A DNA stretch of 10,970 bases. Origin: Myxococcota bacterium (GTDB lineage Bacteria > Myxococcota_A > UBA9160 > PR03). The notes under the pieces were generated by a model. It had not been told where the DNA came from and ran no database searches. It saw only the letters and a program-made list of their open reading frames with translations. Of the stretch, positions 5,534 to 10,970 are shown in pieces. The position numbers were made by a program, and so were the translations under genes. The first letter of the stretch is position 1; the number at the start of each line of letters is the position of its first letter. The stretch covers positions 1 to 10,970 of the forward strand of contig JALOQG010000050.1 in NCBI GenBank assembly GCA_025453505.1, in the 5' to 3' direction.

Positions 5534-6685
5534 TCAGTCCTTAGGCAATCCAAGGACGCGCTCGGCGATGATGTTCTTCTGGATGTTCGGCGTCCCGCCG
5601 CCGATCACGACCTCGGGCCACGACAGCGCGAACCTCTGCCAGCGCCCGCCGTCGATCTCCTTCTCGAGATGCCCCGCGCTGCCTTGCATCTCGAGCGCGA
5701 TCTCGCCGAACGCCACCTCGAGCTCCGCGCGCAGCAGCTTGTTGATCGACGTCTCCGCGCCGAGCGGCTCGCCCTTGAGCTGCTTCGTCAGCGCGCGCAT
5801 GCCGTTGAAGCGCATGCCCTCGATCTTCGCCTCGTAGCGCGCGATCCGGCGCCGGATGCCGTCGTCCTCGAGCGCAGGCCGGCCGTTCTTCGTCGAGCGC
5901 CGCGCCAGCTCCTTGACCTCCTCGAGCTTGCGCTTCAGCCCCTCGACCTCGGCGATCGACGAGCGCTCGTGCGCCAGCGCCGACACCGTCACCTGCCAGC
6001 CCTGCCCTTCCGCGCCGAGCCGGTTCTCGACCGGCACGCGGACGTCGTCGAAGAACACCTCGGCGAACATCGCGCCGCCCGACATGTTCTTGATCGGCCG
6101 CACCGTGATGCCCGGCGTGTCCATCGGCACCAGCAGGCAGGTGATCCCGTCGTGCTTCACCGTCACGTTCGGATCGGTGCGGACCAGCAGGATGATCCAC
6201 TTCGACCACATCGCGATCGACGTCCAGATCTTCTGGCCGTTGACGACGTAGGTGTCGCCCTCGCGGACGCACTTGCACTGGAGCGACGCGAGATCGCTGC
6301 CGGAGCTCGGCTCGGAGTAGCCGGTGCACCACTGGTACTTGCCGTCGAGGATGTCGGGGATGAAACGCTGCTTCTGCGCCTCGGTGCCGTACTGGATGAT
6401 CGCGGGGCCGACCCAGGCGAGCCCCATGAAGCACGTGCCGAGGGGCGGCGCCTTCCGCTTCGACATCTCCTCCTTCAGGATCACCTGCTGCATGATCGTG
6501 GCGCCGCCGCCGCCGACCTCCTTCGGCCACGAGAACCCGATCCAGCGCTTCTCGCGCGCCTTGCGGTTCCACTCGGCGATGAAGCTCGGATCGTTCGTGT
6601 TCGTGCCGGGCGGCAGGTTCTCGTCGAGGAACGCGCGCACCTCGGCGCGGAAGGCCTCCTCTTCGGGCGTGAAGTGGAAGTCCAT
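5534..6685 (-). CDS. Acyl-CoA dehydrogenase, large (catalytic-glutamate) subunit, operon A
   Basis: This flavin-dependent dehydrogenase homologue introduces an alpha,beta double bond into an acyl-CoA. It has 383 residues. The N-terminal helical domain starts MDFHFTPEEEAFRAEVRAFL. The middle beta-domain holds YSEPSSGSDLASL (123-135) and NGQKIWTS (149-156), which contact flavin and substrate. The helix-G glutamate is E240 in AHERSS, the catalytic-base position of isovaleryl-CoA dehydrogenase-type enzymes. The alternative base site reads IGGGT (361-365), glycine instead of the MCAD glutamate. The arginine-FG-Q flavin motif of ordinary homotetrameric enzymes is missing; the partner gene just upstream supplies it. 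The length and the pattern fit the larger subunit of alpha2beta2 FadE/ChsE-type enzymes. Its ATG abuts the partner's TAG stop (TAGATG), with GGAG inside the partner's last codons, so the two are translationally linked. The substrate is unknown; a bulky or steroid-like acyl-CoA is possible. Confidence 0.9.
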   Translation of the reverse strand: MDFHFTPEEEAFRAEVRAFLDENLPPGTNTNDPSFIAEWNRKAREKRWIGFSWPKEVGGGGATIMQQVILKEEMSKRKAPPLGTCFMGLAWVGPAIIQYGTEAQKQRFIPDILDGKYQWCTGYSEPSSGSDLASLQCKCVREGDTYVVNGQKIWTSIAMWSKWIILLVRTDPNVTVKHDGITCLLVPMDTPGITVRPIKNMSGGAMFAEVFFDDVRVPVENRLGAEGQGWQVTVSALAHERSSIAEVEGLKRKLEEVKELARRSTKNGRPALEDDGIRRRIARYEAKIEGMRFNGMRALTKQLKGEPLGAETSINKLLRAELEVAFGEIALEMQGSAGHLEKEIDGGRWQRFALSWPEVVIGGGTPNIQKNIIAERVLGLPKD

Positions 6686-7780
6686 CTACTTCTCTCCGAG
6701 GGCGATCGCCCGGTCGTAGTGGAAGTCGGAGTCGCCGAACGCGGGGCGCGCCCACTTGGAGCGCTTGAGATACAGGTGCGGGTCGTACTCCCACGTGAAG
6801 CCGACGCCGCCGTGCAGCTGCACCGCGTCGATGCCGATGCGCGCGAACGCCTCGCTCGCGTAGGCCTTCGCCAGCGACACCGCGCGGGATGCGTCGGCGT
6901 CGCCCTCGTCCAGACACCAGGCCGCGTAGTAGAGGATCGACTTCGCGCTCTCGACGTCGACGTACATCTCGGCGAGCGGATGCTTGACGCCCTGGAAGCG
7001 TCCGATCGGCTGGCCGAACTGCTCGCGCTCCTTCGCGTAGTCCACCGTGATGCGGATCGCCTGCTCGGCGGCGCCGAGCAGCTCCGCCGTGACCGCGGCC
7101 GTCGCGAGATCGAGCACGCGGCCGAGCGCCGCGGGATTCGCGAGCACGGCGCCGGCCGCGACCGCGACGTCGTCGAAGCGCACGCGCCCGACGCGCCGCG
7201 TCTGGTCGATCGACGGCGTCGGCGTGACCGTGACGCCCTTCGCGTTGCGCTCGACCACCGCGAGCCCGCCGCGCCACGCGACGACGAAGAGATCCGCGGC
7301 GGCCGCGTCGAGCACCTGCACCTTGTCGCCCGAGAGCACGAAGCCCGCCCCGTTCGGCTTCGCCGCGAGTTCGAGGCCCGCCTCGTCGTGGCGATCGCTC
7401 GCCTCGAGGTACGCGAGCGATCCGATCTTCGAGCCGTCGGCGAGCAGCGGCAGCCACTGCGCCTGCTGCGCGTCGCTGCCGGCCTCGCGGATCGCGGCGG
7501 CGGCGATCGTCGTCGCGAGGAAGGGCGACGGAAACAGCGTGCGCCCCATCTCTTCGAGCAGCACGACGAGATCGACCCAGCCGAGACCCGCGCCGCCGTG
7601 CACCTCGGCGATCGGCAGGCCGATCCAGCCGAGCTCGCCCATCTGCTTCCACAGATCGCGCGAGAAGCCCTCGGGCGTCTCCATCAGCTTGCGCACTTCC
7701 TCGAGCGGACAGTGGGCGTCGAGGAACTTGCGGACCTCCTGACGCAGCAGCTCCTGCTCTTCCGTGAAGCCGAAATTCAT
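6686..7780 (-). CDS. Acyl-CoA dehydrogenase, small (non-catalytic) subunit, operon A
   Basis: This 364-residue acyl-CoA dehydrogenase homologue is the first gene of the minus-strand operon. The N-terminus MNFGFTEEQELLRQEVRKFL and the GLPIAEVHGGAGLGW segment are typical. The C-terminal flavin motifs are intact: KEREQFGQPIGRFQ (R252, F255-G256-Q257) and QLHGGVGFTWEYD (321-333). The usual beta-domain motif (SEPxxGSD) is degraded to LEASDRHDEAG. The helix-G base position aligns with A226, and the protein ends before any IYEGT-type glutamate. By itself it should be inactive; paired with the downstream large subunit it completes one site. In the FadE28/FadE29 and FadE26/FadE27 type, one FAD site forms per heterodimer. 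The start ATG has GGAG with a 6-base spacer. The gene is divergent from the second operon across 95 bases. Confidence 0.88.
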   Translation of the reverse strand: MNFGFTEEQELLRQEVRKFLDAHCPLEEVRKLMETPEGFSRDLWKQMGELGWIGLPIAEVHGGAGLGWVDLVVLLEEMGRTLFPSPFLATTIAAAAIREAGSDAQQAQWLPLLADGSKIGSLAYLEASDRHDEAGLELAAKPNGAGFVLSGDKVQVLDAAAADLFVVAWRGGLAVVERNAKGVTVTPTPSIDQTRRVGRVRFDDVAVAAGAVLANPAALGRVLDLATAAVTAELLGAAEQAIRITVDYAKEREQFGQPIGRFQGVKHPLAEMYVDVESAKSILYYAAWCLDEGDADASRAVSLAKAYASEAFARIGIDAVQLHGGVGFTWEYDPHLYLKRSKWARPAFGDSDFHYDRAIALGEK

Positions 7781-7803
7781 GGGGGTCTCCGGGGCGAAAA
7801 GCG

Positions 7804-7831
7804 CTTGGGCGCGCCGACCCTAGCCTATACT
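7804..7831 (+). promoter_or_regulatory. Candidate promoter of operon B (rightward)
   Basis: TATACT at 7826-7831 matches the -10 consensus at 5 of 6 positions. A weak -35 (CTTGGG, 7804-7809) lies 16 bases upstream. Transcription would begin near 7838, giving a leader of about 37 bases before the ATG at 7876 (GAGG with a 5-base spacer). Confidence 0.5.
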
Positions 7832-7857
7832 CGCGGGCCGTTCGACTCGAAAGTCAA
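7824..7857 (-). promoter_or_regulatory. Candidate promoter of operon A (leftward)
   Basis: On the minus strand, TATAGG (7829-7824) could be the -10. TTTCGA (7852-7847) lies 17 bases upstream as a weak -35, and a better-looking TTGACT (7857-7852) lies 22 bases upstream. The -10 shares the symmetric TATA with the rightward TATACT, so the two polymerase sites overlap and would compete. Confidence 0.4.
7841..7855. promoter_or_regulatory. Small palindrome at the operon B start (possible operator)
   Basis: TTCGA-C-TCGAA (7841-7851) is a perfect inverted repeat, and GACT-CGAA-AGTC (7844-7855) is a second, overlapping one. They lie just downstream of the rightward -10, in the -35 zone of the leftward promoter, where a repressor would block both. 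No known operator (for example the KstR AACNNGTT core) is matched, and no regulator gene is in the window. Confidence 0.35.
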
Positions 7858-7875
7858 TCTCGTCGCGAGGTCCTC

Positions 7876-9102
7876 ATGAGCACCCGGCCCGAAGAGACAG
7901 AGTCCAAGGAAAACGCGGAGTTCCGCCGCGATGTGCGTGCCTGGATGGCCGCGAACAAGCCCGCCCATCCCGGCTTCAAGCTGCCGCAGAGCTTCCTCGA
8001 AGTGGAGTCCGAACGGCAGTTCGAGTTCCTGCGCGCGTGGCAGCGCAAGGTCTACGACGCCGGCTACCTCGGCCTCGACTGGCCCGCCGAGTACGGCGGC
8101 AAGGGCGATCCGCTCAAGCGTCAGCGCATCGTCTCGCAGGAGCTGAACCGCGCCGGCGCGCCGTTCCTGGTCAACGTGATCGGACTGCAGTGGGCGGGCC
8201 CGACGATCCTCGCCTTCGGCACCGAAGAGCAGAAGAAGCGCCACCTCCAGCCGATCCTGTCGTGCGAGGAGATCTGGTGCCAGGGCTTCTCGGAGCCGGG
8301 CGCCGGCTCCGATCTCGCGAGCCTCACCGCCACCGCCGAGCCGACCGCCGACGGCTGGCTCGTCACCGGCCACAAGGTGTGGACCACGCTCGCGCACGTC
8401 GCGAAGTGGATGATCCTGCTCGCGCGCACCGATCAAGCCGCGCACAAGTACGCCGGCATCTCGTACTTCCTGTTCCCGATGGACGCGCCCGGCGTCACCG
8501 TGCAGCCGCTCGTCAAGATGACCGGCGAAGGCGGCTTCAATCAGGTGATCTTCGACCAGGCGCCGATGCCGAAGAGCGCGCTGCTCGGCCAGCTCGGCCA
8601 GGGCTGGCAGATCGCGATGACGACGCTGACCTTCGAGCGCGGCGCCGCCGAGGGAACCGGCGGCGGCCAGGCCACGCCGTCCGAGTCGTCGATCCGCGCC
8701 GTCGTCGATCTCGCGCAACGCGTGCGCCGCGAAGGCCGCTTCGCGGCCGAAGATCCGGTGATCCGCGACCGCCTCGTGCAGCTGTGGATCCAGGAAGAAG
8801 GGCTGCGTCTCACCGGCCAGCGCGCACGCGTCGCGGGGCTCAACATGGACGACCGCCCGCTCGCGACGCGGCTGATGAACAAGCTCGTGTACTCGGAGCT
8901 GGGCCAGAACCTGACCGAGTTCGCGTGCGAGGTGCTCGGGCCGGACGCCGCGCTCTGGCTCGGCGATCCGTGCGCGCCCGACAAGGCCGAGTGGCCGCGG
9001 GCCTACATGAATTCGTTCGGCGTCACGATCGGCGGCGGCACCAGCGAAGTGCAGCGCAACATCATCGGGGAGCGCGTTCTCGGCCTCCCGAAGACGAAGT
9101 GA
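7876..9102 (+). CDS. Acyl-CoA dehydrogenase, large (catalytic-glutamate) subunit, operon B
   Basis: This 408-residue acyl-CoA dehydrogenase homologue is the first gene of the rightward operon. The N-terminus is charged (MSTRPEETESKENAEFRRDV), and the helical domain has GLDWPAEYGG. The beta-domain has FSEPGAGSDLASL (138-150) and TGHKVWTT. Catalytic-base candidate E254 sits in LTFERG at the helix-G position, and the alternative site is glycine in TIGGGTSEVQRNII (384-397). As in the operon A large subunit, the RxQFG flavin motif is absent. A Gly-rich insertion after E254 (GAAEGTGGGQ) distinguishes it from the operon A paralogue (383 residues). The C-terminus GERVLGLPKTK is the standard end for this subgroup. 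The start is ATG 7876, with GAGG 5 bases upstream. The small-subunit gene follows 11 bases after the stop. The enzyme probably works with it as a heterotetramer on a substrate I cannot identify. Confidence 0.9.
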   Translation: MSTRPEETESKENAEFRRDVRAWMAANKPAHPGFKLPQSFLEVESERQFEFLRAWQRKVYDAGYLGLDWPAEYGGKGDPLKRQRIVSQELNRAGAPFLVNVIGLQWAGPTILAFGTEEQKKRHLQPILSCEEIWCQGFSEPGAGSDLASLTATAEPTADGWLVTGHKVWTTLAHVAKWMILLARTDQAAHKYAGISYFLFPMDAPGVTVQPLVKMTGEGGFNQVIFDQAPMPKSALLGQLGQGWQIAMTTLTFERGAAEGTGGGQATPSESSIRAVVDLAQRVRREGRFAAEDPVIRDRLVQLWIQEEGLRLTGQRARVAGLNMDDRPLATRLMNKLVYSELGQNLTEFACEVLGPDAALWLGDPCAPDKAEWPRAYMNSFGVTIGGGTSEVQRNIIGERVLGLPKTK

Positions 9103-9113
9103 AGGAACCCCTC

Positions 9114-10274
9114 GTGAGCACGAAATCCTCGCAAGCGCTGCGCCTCGAAGTGCCGACCGATTTCGGTTTCACCGAAGAGCACGCGCTGCTGCGCCAGGAG
9201 ACGCGTCGCTTCCTGAACGAGCGCCTGCCGATGGGCGAGCTGCGCAAGCTCGCCGATGCCGGCATCGCATTCGACCGCGGCTTGTGGAAGGAGATCGCCG
9301 AGCTCGGCTGGGTCGGCCTCGTGCTGCCCGAGTCGATGGGCGGCGCCGGACTCGGCTGGCTGCACCTCGCGATCCTGCTCGAGGAGATGGGCCGGCGTCT
9401 GGTGCCGGGACCGTTCCTCGGCTCGCTGCTCGCCGGGGTCGCACTGCGCGAGGGCGCGAACGACGCACAGCAGGCGCGCTGGTGCCCCGGCATCGCGTCG
9501 GGCGATCTCGTCGCGACGATCGCGCTCACCGAAGCCGGCGGTGCGTTCGAGACGAGCGGCGTCGCGGGCACGGCGGATCCCGTCGACGGCGGCTGGGTGC
9601 TGCGCGGACGCAAGACGCACGTGCTCGGTGGCGCGGACGCCGGTCTCGTCGTCGCGCCGTTCCGCGAGCCGTCGGGCGCGGTGTCGCTGTTCGCAGTCGA
9701 GACGCCGAACGCGGCGCTGACCGCCGAACGCGAGACCTGCATCGACGCGACGCGACCGACCGCGCGGCTGTCGTTCGACGCCGTGCGCGTCGCGCGCGAT
9801 GCGCGGCTCGAGGGCGACGCGGCGACGGCATGGAACGCCGTGCTGGTGCGCGGCTGCGCGGCGATCGCCGCGGAGTCGGTCGGCGGCGCCGAATCGGTGC
9901 TGCTGACGGCGCGCGACTACGCGATCGCGCGCAAGCAGTTCGACCGCCAGATCGGCTTCTTCCAGGCGATCAAGTACCCGATCGTCGACATGATGTGCGG
10001 CATCGAGCTGGCGCGCAGCCTCGCGAGCGGTGCGGCCGCGGCGCTCGACGCGGGCTCACCGGGTGCAGAGACGCTCGCGCGCATGGCGAAGGCGCACGCG
10101 AGCGACGTGTTCGCGAACGCGGTGCGCAAGGGCGTGCAGATCCACGGCGGCTACGGCTTCACGTGGGACTGCGACGTGCATTACTTCTTCCGCCGCGCGA
10201 TGTGGAGCCGCGCCATGCTCGGCGACGCAATCCACCAGCGCCGCAAGCTCGCCGACGTCCTCTTCGACCGCTGA
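9114..10274 (+). CDS. Acyl-CoA dehydrogenase, small (non-catalytic) subunit, operon B
   Basis: This 386-residue small-subunit homologue is the partner of the gene before it. I chose GTG 9114 because AGGA lies 7 bases upstream; a second in-frame GTG at 9099 overlaps the previous stop but has no SD. After an extra 16 residues it begins FGFTEEHALLRQETRRFL, matching the operon A small subunit. QIHGGYGFTWDCD (342-354) is conserved. The flavin motif reads RKQFDRQIG (273-281), with D277 where glycine is usual. The SEPxxGSD motif is reduced to LTEAGGAFETSG. The base position aligns with G247, so no catalytic glutamate is present. Together with the large subunit it can complete one FAD/acyl-CoA site per heterodimer. 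The glycine-to-aspartate change may alter FAD binding or simply mark a divergent subfamily. Confidence 0.87.
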   Translation: MSTKSSQALRLEVPTDFGFTEEHALLRQETRRFLNERLPMGELRKLADAGIAFDRGLWKEIAELGWVGLVLPESMGGAGLGWLHLAILLEEMGRRLVPGPFLGSLLAGVALREGANDAQQARWCPGIASGDLVATIALTEAGGAFETSGVAGTADPVDGGWVLRGRKTHVLGGADAGLVVAPFREPSGAVSLFAVETPNAALTAERETCIDATRPTARLSFDAVRVARDARLEGDAATAWNAVLVRGCAAIAAESVGGAESVLLTARDYAIARKQFDRQIGFFQAIKYPIVDMMCGIELARSLASGAAAALDAGSPGAETLARMAKAHASDVFANAVRKGVQIHGGYGFTWDCDVHYFFRRAMWSRAMLGDAIHQRRKLADVLFDR

Positions 10275-10314
10275 CGCACCGCCGAGCCACCGACCCAAGA
10301 CGAGCGGCAATACG

Positions 10315-10396
10315 CACCGTTCCCGCGTAGCGAGCCATCGGCGAGCGGCGAGACTCACCGTTCCCGCGTAGCGAGCCGAAGGCGAGCGGCGAGGCC
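10315..10396. repeat. Two tandem 41-bp repeats plus a degenerate third copy
   Basis: Units 10315-10355 and 10356-10396 are identical at 36 of 41 positions. Both begin CACCGTTCCCGCGTAGCGAG and continue with GGCGAGCGGCGAG. The preceding CGAGCGGCAATACG (10301-10314) resembles the end of a unit, suggesting a decayed copy. Each unit contains three GCGAG words. The repeats start 40 bases after the acyl-CoA dehydrogenase stop and are noncoding in any convincing frame. The role is unknown: an intergenic dispersed repeat, a transcript 3' end or a protein-binding array are all possible. Confidence 0.85.
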
Positions 10397-10404
10397 CATA
10401 AGGC

Positions 10405-10423
10405 CGGCCGCGTCACGCGGCCG
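10405..10423. terminator. 19-bp palindrome, terminator- or operator-like
   Basis: CGGCCGCGTCACGCGGCCG has perfect 9-bp arms around one central C. It follows the tandem repeats and lies 131 bases beyond the operon B stop and 137 bases before the next ATG. The stem is very stable as a hairpin (with a small loop opened), but no T-run follows. It could terminate operon B with help, or be a binding site for the downstream gene. Confidence 0.4.
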
Positions 10424-10536
10424 TCATGGAGAACGGCGAATCCTCTCGGAGTCGGTTTCGTCCGAGGGTGCGGGGGGACGGTCTCCCCGCTGGATCCGGC
10501 AGCCTCTCCCGCCGGCGCCTTCCCAGGGAACCGTCC

Positions 10537-10549
10537 CTCCTTCGAGGAG
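10537..10549 (+). promoter_or_regulatory. Hairpin containing the ribosome-binding site of the His-rich gene
   Basis: CTCCT (10537-10541), a TCG loop and AGGAG (10545-10549) form a 5-bp stem. AGGAG is the Shine-Dalgarno of the ATG at 10560 (10-base spacer). The same CTCCT/AGGAG pairing precedes the prc gene at 1544-1574. Confidence 0.35.
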
Positions 10550-10559
10550 CCGTTGCGCC

Positions 10560-10970
10560 ATGAGCGCTTCCGTCCCGTCGAGCTTGCGTCGTTCGCGTCT
10601 CGCCTCGGCCGCCGCCGTTCTCGGCGCGGCACTCTTGATCGCGCCGCCACCAGCCGTCGCCGACGACGACTGGGAGGACCGCGGGCGCGGCCGTCATCGC
10701 CATCACAAGCACGAGCATCACAAGCACCGCGATCACCACGAACACGGCGAGTGGTGCGCGCCGCGGCGCTACGCGCGACCGTACGTCGCGTACGACACGC
10801 ACCACCATCACTACGCTCCGCCGCGACGCCCGCGCTACTACTGCGACCCGTGCGACCACTGGTACGGGACCGAGGCGTCGTTCCACTACCACGTGCACAG
10901 CCATCACCGCATCGCGCGCGCGCTGGTGCCGGCGGTGATCGCAGCGACGGTCTTCGGCGCGATCTACGCC
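10560..10970 (+). CDS. Exported His-rich protein with a C2H2 zinc-finger motif (3' end outside window)
   Basis: The visible 137 codons run open to the window edge. The start is ATG 10560, with GAGGAG upstream. A Sec signal peptide (LRRSR then ASAAAVLGAALLIAPPPAVA) is probably cleaved after A34, so the protein is periplasmic, surface-exposed or secreted. The mature part holds 20 histidines in 103 residues. The first cluster is 46-62 (HRHHKHEHHKHRDHHEH) and the second is HHHH at 81-84. Next comes Y93-Y-C95-D-P-C98, then H111 and H115 with aromatic Y102 and F108. The spacing is exactly CX2CX12HX3H, the classical C2H2 zinc finger including its hydrophobic core positions. A hydrophobic stretch (ALVPAVIAATVFGAIYA) begins at 121 and is cut by the edge; it may be a membrane segment or glycine-zipper-like helix. 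I do not recognise a named family. Zinc, nickel, cobalt or copper binding is the obvious inference. Confidence 0.72.
   Translation, partial: MSASVPSSLRRSRLASAAAVLGAALLIAPPPAVADDDWEDRGRGRHRHHKHEHHKHRDHHEHGEWCAPRRYARPYVAYDTHHHHYAPPRRPRYYCDPCDHWYGTEASFHYHVHSHHRIARALVPAVIAATVFGAIYA

Noticed and set aside
5306..7879. 857-codon open frame on the plus strand
   Set aside because: It is an Arg/Leu-rich shadow of the two minus-strand acyl-CoA dehydrogenase genes, which have full domain matches and ribosome-binding sites.
8037..9113. N-terminal extension of the operon B small subunit back to 8037
   Set aside because: It overlaps the large-subunit gene in another frame with Arg/Ala-rich shadow sequence; GTG 9114 with AGGA is the sensible start.
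10315..10396. CRISPR array
   Set aside because: The copies are directly adjacent with no spacers, there are only two to three, and no cas genes are present.
10413..10907. Minus-strand open frames opposite the His-rich gene
   Set aside because: They are Val/Arg-rich antisense of His codons without ribosome-binding sites; the plus frame has SD, signal peptide and motifs.

Overview
The window comes from the chromosome of a GC-rich bacterium. The genes use strongly G/C-ending codons. They include a Prc-type periplasmic protease, BolA, exported proteins with Sec signal peptides, and an integron integrase, which points to a Gram-negative (proteobacterial, 'deltaproteobacterial' or related) lineage. 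I cannot name the taxon from this sequence alone.

Left end (1-1443): the platform of a chromosomal integron. An integron-type tyrosine recombinase (intI, +) is read away from a divergent gene whose ATG (base 87, minus strand) lies 4 bases past a canonical G^TTRRRY recombination core (GTTGGGC, 98-92, minus). A candidate cassette promoter Pc (TTGCCG-17-TAGGAT, minus) sits just upstream. This is the expected layout intI <-> attI -> cassette 1, so the window edge cuts through the first gene cassette and the rest of the array should lie to the left. A run of short G-rich repeats lies between Pc and intI.

Centre (1444-5500): a GC-rich inverted repeat follows intI. Next is a Prc/Tsp-like S41 protease (+) whose Shine-Dalgarno can pair with an upstream CTCCT. 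A CYTH-domain triphosphate-type phosphatase (-) is convergent with it and appears to start at CTG. Divergent from the CYTH gene is a DHH/DHHA1 phosphoesterase (+), which is convergent with bolA (-). A perfect 19-bp inverted repeat with a 25-base loop separates bolA from the next block.

Right (5534-10274): two divergently transcribed operons, each encoding a 'large' and a 'small' acyl-CoA dehydrogenase homologue. In each pair the two subunits carry complementary halves of the usual active site, as in the alpha2beta2 FadE/ChsE enzymes of actinobacterial steroid side-chain degradation. The operons share a compact 95-bp promoter region with overlapping -10 elements and a small palindrome.

Right end (10275-10970): an intergenic stretch holds 41-bp tandem repeats, a 19-bp palindrome and a second SD-sequestering hairpin. 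It is followed by the 5' part of a gene for an exported, extremely histidine-rich protein that contains a textbook C2H2 zinc-finger spacing (CX2CX12HX3H). The most noteworthy items are the integron attI/cassette junction, the exported zinc-finger/His-rich protein, and the paired split-site acyl-CoA dehydrogenases.
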